A stretch of 36,891 nucleotides of DNA from Spirochaetota bacterium (GTDB taxonomy: Bacteria > Spirochaetota > UBA4802 > JAFGDQ01). The notes beneath the pieces were generated by a model. That model had not been told where the DNA came from. It was given only the letters and a program-made list of their open reading frames with translations, and ran no database searches. Where the stretch lies: the NCBI GenBank assembly GCA_016932015.1, contig JAFGDQ010000082.1, forward strand, positions 1-36,891, given 5' to 3'. The translations under genes and the position numbers were made by a program. Positions 8,403 through 17,671 of this stretch are shown here, in pieces (position 1 is the stretch's first letter; the number at the start of each line of letters is the position of its first letter).

Positions 8403-10526
8403 TCATTTCACAAACAAGTAATAAGCGGCATTATAAAGACATACCAGTATAAAACTTATCTGCATGACTAGCTGGCCGGACGTGTATTCAAGAATATTTT
8501 TTTTTATTTTCATTCCATTACCATTGTATTCAATAGACGGATTTGTTTTTATTAAAACTCTGCATAATTTCCTTCCTACCCACATGCTGAAAAACGGGGC
8601 CGCGTATCCGCCTGTAAGAACTGCCGGGACTGTAAATAGAATTATCTCCACGGGAATTGACCGCCGCAGCGCAAGATGTGTGATCACTGTAATAATCGAG
8701 CTTAAAGCCATCATTATGCTGCCGTTTGCAACACTGATCTCAGGTTTTAACAGCAGGATAAGAATAAAAGATGTGATGCTGCCTACGCCTATGCTTGTCC
8801 ATGCTCCGATTAGACCTCCAGCTATACCGGCAAAAAAGAATATCCATGAAAATTTACCCGGCCATTGTGTACGTGTTGAAAAATTTTTAATAATTAATAG
8901 ATTATAGACAATAATAAAAAACATTATCAGATTCCAGATCCCGAAAACTTTATATATACTGGCTTCGGCAAGAATCCAGTAATATTTACCGATAATAACA
9001 CCTGCAATAATTCCGATCACATTGAAAATATTTTCTTTAACAAGAATTCTGACTCCGCTATTCCACCATGAAATACTTCCCGCAAGCATACCGAATGACT
9101 GGGTAACATGAATTGCAATGACGAGCCCGGATAGTGTATATGTCTGCCAGTAATAATAAGACTGTGTAAAATCAAACGTATGAATGTGTTCCAGAAAAAG
9201 AAGCGATAACGCGGGAAGGAATATCATTCCTCCGCCTGCGGCAGTTGTATTAGCGATCACGGATGCGAGTATTGAAATAACAAGCAGAAAAAAAGGGACA
9301 GGAGATTTAAGAAGCATTAATACATCTCCTTTTGCAAATATCAGGAGAGAGATCAGCCAAACAAGAAGGATCACAAGCAGCAGTTTTTTGTGTGAGAATA
9401 AATTTTTCCGGAAACCAAGTCCTATATCAAAACCGACTGTTTTGTGTGTGTCCCACGCGAAAGTCCTGTCAGAAAAACGATCAGGGACCAGGACTTTTTT
9501 CAGAACAGCCGCAATAAGAAAAACCCTTCCGAATACAGAAAAAACAATTGTGCCTGCAATAAACACAAGAATTGAAAAGATAAGAAGCCTTCCTGCTGGC
9601 CTGATCAGGAAACAAGCCATAACAAACTGAGATAAAAGAATAACATAAAGCAGCCCGGCTATCTGAATACGCTTAATCCTGTTGACAAAATATACTCCGA
9701 AAGGCGCTCCGAAAATTACAACAGGAATGCATACCTTAAGAAGTCCTAGCTCTCCTGATCCGAAATCGTTAACATAAAACAAATGCATCAAAAAGCCTGT
9801 GACAGAATTAAACGCCATTATAATAACACTGGTAGGAGTCGCGGTTTTTTCGGAAAGATTATAACGAATTGTAACAAATGAAAAAGTAAAGATATCAATA
9901 CCGCTGCCGAGTATTGATGTCAGTATCCCGCCGAACAGTCCAATAATAATCAACACGGATTTTTGAGATGTATTCAGAACAGGCAGGCGTTCCTTAACTT
10001 CACGTTTTTTGACCTGGTTAAGATAAAAAAGTACAAAACCAAAGCTCAGCCAAAGAGAAAAGAAAAGCATTTTGACATATTCCGGGGAAACAACATCATT
10101 TAAAAAAACCGTTCCCAGGAAAACACCGGCTGCTCCGCCGACCGTGGACAATAATAAATAATTTTTATCAACAGGGATTTTTTTGGTAAAAATATAAAAA
10201 GAAGCCGCCGTCATCCCCACGCTCTGAATAGCAAGACTGAAATTACGTACAACACCGGGAGAAAATTTAAACAGTAAAGTCATAAACGGAAACGCAAAAG
10301 CTCCTCCGCTTTCCGCTGTAGCTCCGGCAATAAAAGAGCCTGCTATCATAACCATGGGCATTATCCAGTTTGAAATGAACACATGCCACTGGTTTGCAGT
10401 AAACATGTAAATAAGCCATATGATAAGAACTATAATTGAAAGATTCATTATATAATTACGCTGAAAAATTAATAATTTTTTAATAACTTTTTGTCCCCGG
10501 GAATACTCTATCATACAAGCAGGCAT
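8403..10526 (-). CDS. Double-domain TauE/SafE family anion exporter
   Basis: This integral membrane protein of up to 707 residues contains two TauE/SafE (DUF81) units in one chain. The family exports sulfite, sulfoacetate and similar organosulfur anions. Unit 1 (about 35-310) contains the paired motifs G-A-T-A-E-S-G-G and G-G-I-L-T-S-I-L-G-S-G. Unit 2 (about 385-675) contains T-T-A-A-G-G-G and G-L-I-G-A-W-T-S-I-G-V-G-S. A typical single-unit member is about 250-280 residues, so this is a head-to-tail fusion. The start is uncertain: an ATG 26 codons further in (at 10448) puts the first transmembrane helix right at the N-terminus, and no clear ribosome-binding site separates the options. It is divergent from the CLC gene. 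The substrate is unknown. Confidence 0.85.
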   Translation of the reverse strand: MPACMIEYSRGQKVIKKLLIFQRNYIMNLSIIVLIIWLIYMFTANQWHVFISNWIMPMVMIAGSFIAGATAESGGAFAFPFMTLLFKFSPGVVRNFSLAIQSVGMTAASFYIFTKKIPVDKNYLLLSTVGGAAGVFLGTVFLNDVVSPEYVKMLFFSLWLSFGFVLFYLNQVKKREVKERLPVLNTSQKSVLIIIGLFGGILTSILGSGIDIFTFSFVTIRYNLSEKTATPTSVIIMAFNSVTGFLMHLFYVNDFGSGELGLLKVCIPVVIFGAPFGVYFVNRIKRIQIAGLLYVILLSQFVMACFLIRPAGRLLIFSILVFIAGTIVFSVFGRVFLIAAVLKKVLVPDRFSDRTFAWDTHKTVGFDIGLGFRKNLFSHKKLLLVILLVWLISLLIFAKGDVLMLLKSPVPFFLLVISILASVIANTTAAGGGMIFLPALSLLFLEHIHTFDFTQSYYYWQTYTLSGLVIAIHVTQSFGMLAGSISWWNSGVRILVKENIFNVIGIIAGVIIGKYYWILAEASIYKVFGIWNLIMFFIIVYNLLIIKNFSTRTQWPGKFSWIFFFAGIAGGLIGAWTSIGVGSITSFILILLLKPEISVANGSIMMALSSIITVITHLALRRSIPVEIILFTVPAVLTGGYAAPFFSMWVGRKLCRVLIKTNPSIEYNGNGMKIKKNILEYTSGQLVMQISFILVCLYNAAYYLFVK

Positions 10527-10825
10527 TTATTATACAAATTTATTTAAACAGCACGAAATCTGTAACAAATTTTCAGAAATAAAATTTATAGCAATGCTTT
10601 ATTCCATCATTGGAAAAATTTTCTTGATACCGCAATAAAAAAATAAAAAATTGTTGGCATTTTCCATCTGATCCGGAAAATGAATAAAAAATAAAAAAAT
10701 TTGATTATACTTTAAACATTGATAAGACTCTGTTTTTTGCCGAAGGAACATTAAAAATATACTCTAATCCGGACTATCCGTAACCGAATTTATACCAGGT
10801 ATGCCGAAGCAAAAGCACTAATATT
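10527..10825. other. Divergent promoter region between TauE-like and CLC genes
   Basis: This AT-rich spacer between two divergently transcribed membrane-protein genes is expected to hold both promoters. I see no open frame or structured RNA in it. Neither gene has a strong Shine-Dalgarno sequence here. Confidence 0.4.
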
Positions 10826-12571
10826 ATGAATAACGTATTGATAATCCGTTTTCTCCGACTTCGCGTTCTATTCGAGAAATTATATGCTTTCATCGGACGG
10901 CACAAATTTCTGCTCCTCTCCGGATTCATAGGCGCATTGGGAGGACTATCGTCAATTTTTTTCCGTAAAGCCATTAATCTTTTTACGCTTGTCATTACCG
11001 GAGACACAGGTGCTATTGAACACATATTTTCAGGGCTTTCATTATGGCACAGGATGCTGATACCTCCGGCCGGAGGCGCAGCCGCGGGGCTGATATTTTT
11101 TTTTGGAAGCAAATTTATCTCGCGACGCTCCGGCACAACAGATTACATGGAAGCTATTGTACTTGGGGAAGGGACTATTTCGTTCCGGCAAAGCCTTACA
11201 AAAATATTGTCTTCATTATTCTCAATTTCCACAGGAGCATCCATAGGCAGGGAAGGCCCCATGGTGCAATTGTCTTCCCTGATAGCTTCCCTACCCGGTA
11301 AAAAACGCGGGTGGACGATTTCTCAGAGAAGGCTCATGCTGGCATGCGGGGCATCCGCCGGGATAGCTTCCGCGTACAATGCACCGATAGCGGGCGCACT
11401 TTTTGTAGCTGAAATTTTATTCGGCACCATTTCAATTAAAACGCTTGGCCCGCTGCTACTCTCATCCGTACTAGCCGCCCAGACCTTACGCCTGTATACG
11501 GGAGGTTCGCCGATTTATCTGATCCCTCAGTTTGCCCTCAACTCACCGTTTGACATGGCCGCATACCTCGCGCTCGGTCTTCTGATCGGCCTCGCCGCTC
11601 CGTTATTTCTCAGGTCTTTGCAGGCAAGCGAAAAAATATTTCAAATGACAAGACTTCCGGTTTACCTGAAAACCGCGGCAGGAGGATTAATAGTGGGGCT
11701 CATAGCGATAAATTACCCGCTGGTTTGCGGAAACGGATACGAAGTCATTAACGGGATTCTTCAGGAACGTTATCTATGGCAGAATCTTGCCGTATTGCTT
11801 TTATTCAAGCTTCTCGCTACTTCCGCGAGTTTCGGTTCGGGAGCAGTAGGAGGGGTATTCACTCCGACGTTGTTCATGGGAGCCGGAATATCTTATCTGT
11901 TCGGTTCTCTTTGCGGAGCAACGGGAATTACAATGCCCTCTCCCGGCGCTTTCGCGCTTGCCGGCATGGGAATGTTTCTTTCGGCAGCAACGCACGCGCC
12001 ATTAATGGCAATAATCATGATATTTGAAATGACGCTCAGTTATCAGCTTATCCTGCCGCTTATGCTCGGATGCGTCGTAGCGCATTTCGTTTCCCATAGC
12101 ATAGAACCGAGATCCATATACAGCACGTCTATGGAGCGCAAGGGCGCCTTACAGTTTTCCCAGATGCTTGCCGATTTACAGATTTCAGATATTATGAAGC
12201 GGGATCCCGTTCATGTCGTCGACACGTCGACTTTTAATGAAATCGCAAAACAGTTCATAGTTAATACGTTCAGGTATCTCTACGTTATTGACAAGCGCGG
12301 TTCGTATATTGGAGCAATATGCCTTGATGACATTAAGGAATATCTTTCTAACGCGTCTCTATCCAACCTCATAATAGCCAGAGACATCATATCCCCGGGC
12401 CCCCCGTCTGTCCGGGTTTCTTCATCGCTTGAAGACGCTTTGAAAAAATTCATGCAATTCGGCCAAAATTCAGAAAGAATTCCGGTGGTCTCGGATGAAA
12501 AAACGGAACTGCTCATCGGCAGCATAGCAAAAACCGACATTCTGCTTGCCATTTCAGAGCGCAGGGCATAG
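10826..12571 (+). CDS. CLC family chloride channel/transporter with C-terminal CBS pair
   Basis: The 581-residue protein has a CLC membrane domain (about 25-430) and two CBS domains (about 450-510 and 520-578), which in this family sense nucleotides or ionic state. The G-R-E-G-P motif at 141-145 supplies the external gating glutamate, E143. G-S-G-A-V-G-G-V-F-T-P at 337-347 matches the anion-binding helix. The usual G-x-G-x-P-E motif is replaced by R-S-G-T-T-D-Y-M-E near 101-109. The internal proton glutamate of E. coli ClC (E203) aligns with I197, which argues for a channel or an atypical exchanger. GC content is visibly higher than in neighbours (48-65% in two sampled 60-base lines against about 40%). 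That hints at transfer from another genome. Confidence 0.9.
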   Translation: MNNVLIIRFLRLRVLFEKLYAFIGRHKFLLLSGFIGALGGLSSIFFRKAINLFTLVITGDTGAIEHIFSGLSLWHRMLIPPAGGAAAGLIFFFGSKFISRRSGTTDYMEAIVLGEGTISFRQSLTKILSSLFSISTGASIGREGPMVQLSSLIASLPGKKRGWTISQRRLMLACGASAGIASAYNAPIAGALFVAEILFGTISIKTLGPLLLSSVLAAQTLRLYTGGSPIYLIPQFALNSPFDMAAYLALGLLIGLAAPLFLRSLQASEKIFQMTRLPVYLKTAAGGLIVGLIAINYPLVCGNGYEVINGILQERYLWQNLAVLLLFKLLATSASFGSGAVGGVFTPTLFMGAGISYLFGSLCGATGITMPSPGAFALAGMGMFLSAATHAPLMAIIMIFEMTLSYQLILPLMLGCVVAHFVSHSIEPRSIYSTSMERKGALQFSQMLADLQISDIMKRDPVHVVDTSTFNEIAKQFIVNTFRYLYVIDKRGSYIGAICLDDIKEYLSNASLSNLIIARDIISPGPPSVRVSSSLEDALKKFMQFGQNSERIPVVSDEKTELLIGSIAKTDILLAISERRA

Positions 12572-12596
12572 GAAAACAGTCGTCCCGGTTAAATGA

Positions 12597-13295
12597 TCAT
12601 AATGCTTCTTCATCAGTCATGAATCTGTAACCGACTCCCGGTTCAGTCAGTATCATTTCAGGATTTGCCGGATCATCCTCGATCTTTCTTCTTATTTGCA
12701 TAACATATATTCGTAAATACTGGGATTCTTCCTGAAAATACGGCCCCCATAACTCCCGAAGTATTTGATTCTGAGTAAGTACTTTTCCGGCATTTTTCGC
12801 GAGAAGCGTGAAAACGGCGTATTCCTTCGGCGTGAATTTCACTTTTTTATTGCTTACCATAACAATACGCTTGTCAAAATCAATACTTACTTTTCCTGAT
12901 TTAAAAACCTGCTGTTCTGTTCCTTTCTGCTTATGCCTGAAAGCAACCCTGATGCGCGCTTTAAGTTCGTTTACGCTAAACGGTTTTGTAAGATAATCAT
13001 CTGCCCCGTTGTCAAGCAGTGATACTTTGTCTTTTTCAGAATCTTTCACTGTAAGAACAATTACAGGAATTTTACTCCATTGTCTGAGACGTTTGACGAA
13101 TTCGAGACCGTCAATGTCTGGCAGGCCCAGGTCGAGAATTATCACATCAGGATTTACTGAAGTCACAAGGCTTATGCCCTGCTCCCCTGTATCAGCTTCA
13201 ACAACATTATATCCCCCGGATTCAAGGCTTATCCTTAGAAACCTCCTGATCTGTATTTCATCATCAATTACAAGAATCATTCCGCCTTCATTCAC
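12597..13295 (-). CDS. kdpE: KdpE-like OmpR-family response regulator
   Basis: The 232-residue regulator has a receiver domain (about 6-120) with acidic pocket D11 and D12, phospho-acceptor D55, T82 and K104. A winged-helix OmpR DNA-binding domain (about 130-228) ends with the typical V-G-Y-R-F. The sequence style (I-L-D-L-G-L-P-D-I-D-G, D-D-Y-L-T-K-P-F) fits KdpE closely. The start is GTG with AAGGAG 8 bases upstream, and the gene overlaps the end of the sensor gene by 8 bp, so the two are translationally coupled. In KdpDE systems the regulator activates potassium-uptake genes. Here the Kdp ATPase genes are absent and Ktr/Trk-type genes lie just upstream, which are the likely targets (inference). 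Confidence 0.88.
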   Translation of the reverse strand: MNEGGMILVIDDEIQIRRFLRISLESGGYNVVEADTGEQGISLVTSVNPDVIILDLGLPDIDGLEFVKRLRQWSKIPVIVLTVKDSEKDKVSLLDNGADDYLTKPFSVNELKARIRVAFRHKQKGTEQQVFKSGKVSIDFDKRIVMVSNKKVKFTPKEYAVFTLLAKNAGKVLTQNQILRELWGPYFQEESQYLRIYVMQIRRKIEDDPANPEMILTEPGVGYRFMTDEEAL

Positions 13296-15231
13296 TGTAA
13301 TTCTCCTTTATTTCATCACGCTGCAGAGGAAGCCTGACAGTAAAACATGCTCCTCCAAACCTGCTTTTTTCATAAATGATCGTACCTTTGTGTATTTCAG
13401 CGATCTCCCTGCAGATTGACAGGCCGAGGCCAAGGCCCCCTGCTCTTTCTCTTCTGGATCTGTAAAATTTATCAAATATTTTCTCTTTGTCCTCAGCGGA
13501 AATTCCAGGGCCGCTGTCATCAATTGAAATCACAACATCATCATTATCCGCTCTTACATTAAGATGAATAAAAGTGTCTTCCGGGGTATACATTATAGCA
13601 TTATATAAAAGATTTGTAAGCAGTTGTTCCATGAGCCTGAAATCAAACTTTACGGCCGGAAGGTCATTATCCAGGCTGGATGTAAATTTATGCTTCTTTA
13701 ATATTTTCCCCATTTTTTTTACAGCGGCACTGACCAGCTCTGATACATCATACCATTCAAGATTCAGCATTATTCTGCCGCTTTCCATCTTCAGTGAACC
13801 GAGAAGATTGTCAACTATACGGTTAAGCCTGTCTGCTGCTTCAATTATATCATCAGCAAAAATCTTCCTCACATCGACATTTTTCCCCAGTTCATCATCT
13901 ATCAGGCCGTTTGCCGAAGTTGCTATCGTGGTAATGGGAGTCCTCAATTCGTGTGAGACTGAATTCAGCAGGATCTGGTAAAGTTTTTCGGATTCTTCGG
14001 CCAGTTTTATTTTCTGCTGGGTAATATTGTATTCATTTCTTTCAATTGCAGCAGTCATTTGCGAAACCAGAGTTGTTAAAAGATCCTGCTGTTCTACTGT
14101 AAAGTCACCTTTATCTTTAAGGTTCATTGCCAGTACTCCCAGAGGGATGGAGCCTGTAAGCAAAGGAATATAACAATAACCGGATCCCTGAGTCTGGAAA
14201 AGAGTCTGCCTGTTTTCAAAAACATTAAAAGCTTCTTTCCAATCATCATCACTCAAAGCAAAATCACTTCCGTTAAAAGGCAACATGGACAGGCTGTTAT
14301 TCTCATCATTAAGATATAAAACAAGACCGGCAGAAAAGAACTCTTTCAGAAGGCCGGTTGATTTCTGAATTATTTCATCTTTAGTGCCGGATTCATTCAG
14401 TACCTTACTCATGCGATACAGTTCTTCAAGATTCTTTTCGCGCTTTCTCAGGAATGCTTCATTGAGTCTGAGCCTGGTAGTCAGGTTACCAATTATAAAC
14501 GCTGATAGAAAATACATAAGAAACATGAACAGGTCTTCAAGATGATCTATGTAAACTGTAAACCGGGGCTGAAGGAAAAGGAAATTCCACAGAACAGCGC
14601 TCAATGCCGCGAAATAAAGAACAGGCCCCCTTCTGCAAAAAAGGGAAACAACCGTTACAGCGGCAAGAAAAATAAAACCCACTGACAGGTAATTAATATA
14701 ATTGAAAAGAAAGAGATTCAGAACAACAAGAAGAAGCAGCCAGACAGAAACCAGTAAATATCCGCGGATATTTACTGCAACCGCACCGGAAAGGAGTTTT
14801 AAAAAAAACGGTTTTTTTTCAGCCCGGATACTCTGTTCCGAAATAACGAATATATCGGTTTCTCCGCTTAATTTAATCAGGGTTTTTATTATATCCTTCT
14901 TCCTGAATAGAGCTGGCTTATAGCCGAGCGGTTTCCCTATTACGATATGAGAGATGCTGTGCCGGGCGGCAACACGCATAATGCCTGCAGGGACATCATC
15001 GTCCATGGATATGATGAGTTCACCGCCAAGCTGATTTACAAGATCAAGATTTCTTTTTAAGAGTTCATTCTCCTCTTTTGTTAGTTCTCTTTCTGTCTGA
15101 ATATAAACGGCCAGCCACCTGCTTTTACGTTTCGCTGCAGTTTCACATGTCCATTTTATCAAATACTGAGAATAAGGACTCGCGCTTATTGCTACAAGAA
15201 AACCGGAAGAATTTTTTAAATTTTTATTCAT
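13288..15231 (-). CDS. kdpD: KdpD-like sensor histidine kinase lacking the N-terminal KdpD domain
   Basis: This 647-residue membrane kinase begins directly with a universal-stress-protein-like domain (about 10-135). The P-loop KdpD domain of full-length KdpD (about 890 residues) is missing. It then has a DUF4118 four-helix membrane block (about 156-250), a GAF-like domain (about 265-395) and HisKA with H427 in S-H-E-L-R-T-P. The HATPase has an N-box at 540-550, D-D-S-G-P-G at 571-576 and G-G-L-G-L-G-L-S at 598-605. In the family it reads potassium or osmotic state and phosphorylates KdpE. It lies 134 bp downstream of a TrkH-like gene on the same strand. The ATG has only a weak ribosome-binding site. 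I would still call it a KdpD relative because of the domain order and the KdpE partner. Confidence 0.87.
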   Translation of the reverse strand: MNKNLKNSSGFLVAISASPYSQYLIKWTCETAAKRKSRWLAVYIQTERELTKEENELLKRNLDLVNQLGGELIISMDDDVPAGIMRVAARHSISHIVIGKPLGYKPALFRKKDIIKTLIKLSGETDIFVISEQSIRAEKKPFFLKLLSGAVAVNIRGYLLVSVWLLLLVVLNLFLFNYINYLSVGFIFLAAVTVVSLFCRRGPVLYFAALSAVLWNFLFLQPRFTVYIDHLEDLFMFLMYFLSAFIIGNLTTRLRLNEAFLRKREKNLEELYRMSKVLNESGTKDEIIQKSTGLLKEFFSAGLVLYLNDENNSLSMLPFNGSDFALSDDDWKEAFNVFENRQTLFQTQGSGYCYIPLLTGSIPLGVLAMNLKDKGDFTVEQQDLLTTLVSQMTAAIERNEYNITQQKIKLAEESEKLYQILLNSVSHELRTPITTIATSANGLIDDELGKNVDVRKIFADDIIEAADRLNRIVDNLLGSLKMESGRIMLNLEWYDVSELVSAAVKKMGKILKKHKFTSSLDNDLPAVKFDFRLMEQLLTNLLYNAIMYTPEDTFIHLNVRADNDDVVISIDDSGPGISAEDKEKIFDKFYRSRRERAGGLGLGLSICREIAEIHKGTIIYEKSRFGGACFTVRLPLQRDEIKENYSE

Positions 15232-15365
15232 TTATAGATTCATTTATACTATAAAAAAGACTGAAATCAATCATGCTGCCATGGATTATAACTAATCACA
15301 GGATCGTCATTTAATACAATTGTTTTTTATAACAATTAAACCTCTGCTATTATTATGTGCATTTT

Positions 15366-16817
15366 CTAAATTTTTTTCCAGTAATAAGGGGTAAACAGAA
15401 TAATTAAAGTATAAACCTCAAGCCTGCCCAGTATCATAATAAAAGTAAGCCAGAGTTTTACAGGACCGGAGAAGAACGCGAAATTACGGGCCGGACCGAC
15501 GGAACCGAAGCCCGGGCCTATATTTCCTATACACGCCAAGCTGGCTGACATACTGCTTATAAGATCAGTCCCTGATGAAGACACAACAATAGTTGAAAGG
15601 AGAACAAATGAGATATATAAAAAAACAAAACCAAAGACAGAATACAGGAATGATTTGTTTAAGCTTTTACCGTCAAGTTTCAGAGGAAATATTCCTCGCG
15701 GATGCAGCAGGTATTTTATCTCGTTCAAAGACTGTTTTACAAGAGTAACCACGTGAAGCATCTTGATCCCGCCTGAAGTGGAACCCACGCAGCCGCCGAT
15801 GAACAACATTAGCAACAGCACTGATTTGGCAAGGGACGGCCATGTGTCATAATCGGCAGTAGCATAACCGGTTGAAGTCATCAGGGTTGCAACCTGAAAA
15901 GAGCCGTAGCGAAAACAATCCGCAATGGATTTATACACATTACCGTACAGAGAAAACACTACAATCAGTACTGCAATAACATAAAAACCCAGGTAAACTC
16001 TTAACTCTGTGTTACGGGATACCTGTATAAACTGCTTACTGATGATCCTGTAATACAGAGAGAAATTAATTCCTGACAGGATCATGAACACGGTTATTAC
16101 CCAGTCTATATAACCGCTGTCGAAGGCTGCTACACTCGCGTTCCTTGTCGAATAACCGCCTGTCGCAAGCGTGCCGAAAGAATGCGTAAGCGCGTCAAAC
16201 ATATCCATTCCCCCGAAAAGCAGAAGCACAGTTTCAATCAGCGTAATAAACACATAAATAAGCCACAAAATCGAAGCAGTACGGAAAATTCTCGGAGTCA
16301 GTTTTTCAACCTCAGGGCCGGGCATCTCAGCGCGCAATAACTGAAGACCGCTTACTCTGAGTAACGGCAGAATTGCCACAACGAGACTGATTATGCCCAT
16401 ACCGCCGAGCCAGTGTGTCAGCGAACGCCAGAAAAGTATTGAACGCGATTTATCTTCTATGTTTGTCAGGATTGACGAACCGGTTGTAGTAAATCCTGAA
16501 GCGCTTTCAAAAAACGCATCAATAATACCTGGAATCTCACCGCTTAGAACAAACGGAACAGCACCGAAAACGGAAGCTATTATCCATAACATCACGACCA
16601 GAAAAAGCCCGTCACGAATATGTACGCGTGAAATATCGGTCTTTACAGTAAAAAGAACCATCCCTCCTGATAGCGAAGCGATCAGAACAGGAATAAGGAA
16701 GTCTTTTATCAGATGATATTCCCTGTAAATAAGAGCCACTATAACAGGGAAAAGCATAAAAGCGGAAAGTATTAATAATACTATCGCAGTAAACCGAAGG
16801 ATTAGCTTGAAATTCAC
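15366..16817 (-). CDS. trkH: TrkH/KtrB family potassium channel subunit
   Basis: The 483-residue integral membrane protein has the four-fold pore organisation of Trk/Ktr/HKT transporters. The four filter loops are recognisable: S-G-F-T-T-T-G-S-S near 109-117, T-L-A-T-G-G-Y-S near 216-223, M-T-S-T-G-Y-A near 313-319 and C-I-G-N-I-G-P-G-F-G near 435-444. Each contributes the glycine expected for potassium selectivity. The length matches TrkH proper better than KtrB. The start is GTG with a weak ribosome-binding site. It lies 191 bp downstream of the KtrA-like gene and upstream of the KdpD-like gene, so it can be part of the same transcript. It needs a TrkA/KtrA regulator, and the neighbouring one may serve both channels. 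Confidence 0.9.
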   Translation of the reverse strand: MNFKLILRFTAIVLLILSAFMLFPVIVALIYREYHLIKDFLIPVLIASLSGGMVLFTVKTDISRVHIRDGLFLVVMLWIIASVFGAVPFVLSGEIPGIIDAFFESASGFTTTGSSILTNIEDKSRSILFWRSLTHWLGGMGIISLVVAILPLLRVSGLQLLRAEMPGPEVEKLTPRIFRTASILWLIYVFITLIETVLLLFGGMDMFDALTHSFGTLATGGYSTRNASVAAFDSGYIDWVITVFMILSGINFSLYYRIISKQFIQVSRNTELRVYLGFYVIAVLIVVFSLYGNVYKSIADCFRYGSFQVATLMTSTGYATADYDTWPSLAKSVLLLMLFIGGCVGSTSGGIKMLHVVTLVKQSLNEIKYLLHPRGIFPLKLDGKSLNKSFLYSVFGFVFLYISFVLLSTIVVSSSGTDLISSMSASLACIGNIGPGFGSVGPARNFAFFSGPVKLWLTFIMILGRLEVYTLIILFTPYYWKKI

Positions 16818-17008
16818 GAATACACTCTATTTATTTAAGATTCATTGTTTTTATCCGGAAGACATAACAGAATGATACCGGCTATCTGCGCGGATTACAC
16901 CTGCCTTGAATAAAAACTAATAAATCAAGCTGATTGAGACTATTTAAATCCTGTTAGGAAAGCAATGATAAGCGTTAAAATTCCGTTAAAATGTCATATT
17001 TTCTATTT

Positions 17009-17662
17009 TTACATCTTCTTCAATCCTGAAATATCTCCGCTTTTACCGAGCAAATACAGTACCGAATCAGGCAGGAACTTAAAATCAGGCCCGGGGTTCA
17101 TGACAATATTATCATGGAGAATGTCTCTTACCGCTATCACACTCACATTATATTTTTTCCTCATGTTAAGTTCCTTAAGGCTTTTACCCGTGAATTTATC
17201 AGGAAGTGCGAGCTCGTAAATCCCGTATTCCGGGGTAAGCGGGAGGAAATCAAGGAGATTTTCATTAGTGAGCCTTTTTGACATCTGCCTCGCGTAATCC
17301 TTTTCAGGGATTATTATTTCAGATGCCCCCAGCTTTTCAAGCACTGTAATATGCTCTTCGTTTGATACTTTTACAATTACTTTTTTTACTCCCAGGTTTT
17401 TTACAGCCATTGTGACAAGCACTGTTTCTTCAAGGGATTCGCCGAGATTCAGAATAACGGCGTCTGTTTTTTCGTTTATGAAATCCTTTAAATTATCAAC
17501 TTTCCTTACATCAGCAATAATGGCATGAGTTACGTTTTCTTTGATCTTATTAATCAATGATTCGTTACTGTCGATCACTATCACCTCATGCCCGGCATTA
17601 TAGAGTTCGCAGGCAAGCGTAAATCCGAAGCTGCCCAATCCGATTACTGTAAACTGTTTCAT
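17009..17662 (-). CDS. ktrA: KtrA/TrkA-type cytosolic regulator of potassium uptake (RCK)
   Basis: This 217-residue cytoplasmic protein is a single RCK unit, as in KtrA (TrkA proper carries two). The N-terminal Rossmann fold has G-L-G-S-F-G at about 8-13 and an acidic residue (D31) at the end of the second strand, which normally selects NAD(H) or adenine nucleotides. A TrkA-C domain covers about 140-215. KtrA rings bind ATP/ADP and gate the KtrB channel on the inner membrane face. The ATG is preceded by GAGAGGGA and lies 9 bp after the stop of the KtrB-like gene, a classic ktrBA-type operon. Confidence 0.92.
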   Translation of the reverse strand: MKQFTVIGLGSFGFTLACELYNAGHEVIVIDSNESLINKIKENVTHAIIADVRKVDNLKDFINEKTDAVILNLGESLEETVLVTMAVKNLGVKKVIVKVSNEEHITVLEKLGASEIIIPEKDYARQMSKRLTNENLLDFLPLTPEYGIYELALPDKFTGKSLKELNMRKKYNVSVIAVRDILHDNIVMNPGPDFKFLPDSVLYLLGKSGDISGLKKM

Positions 17663-17671
17663 ATTTCCCTC

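Noticed and set aside
9184..9630. A 148-codon plus-strand frame opposite the TauE/SafE gene
   Set aside because: Antisense to clear transmembrane coding sequence; basic, serine-rich product typical of shadows.
12597..15231. A complete kdp operon
   Set aside because: No KdpA, KdpB or KdpC sequence lies on either side; the flanks are CLC and TrkH/Ktr genes.
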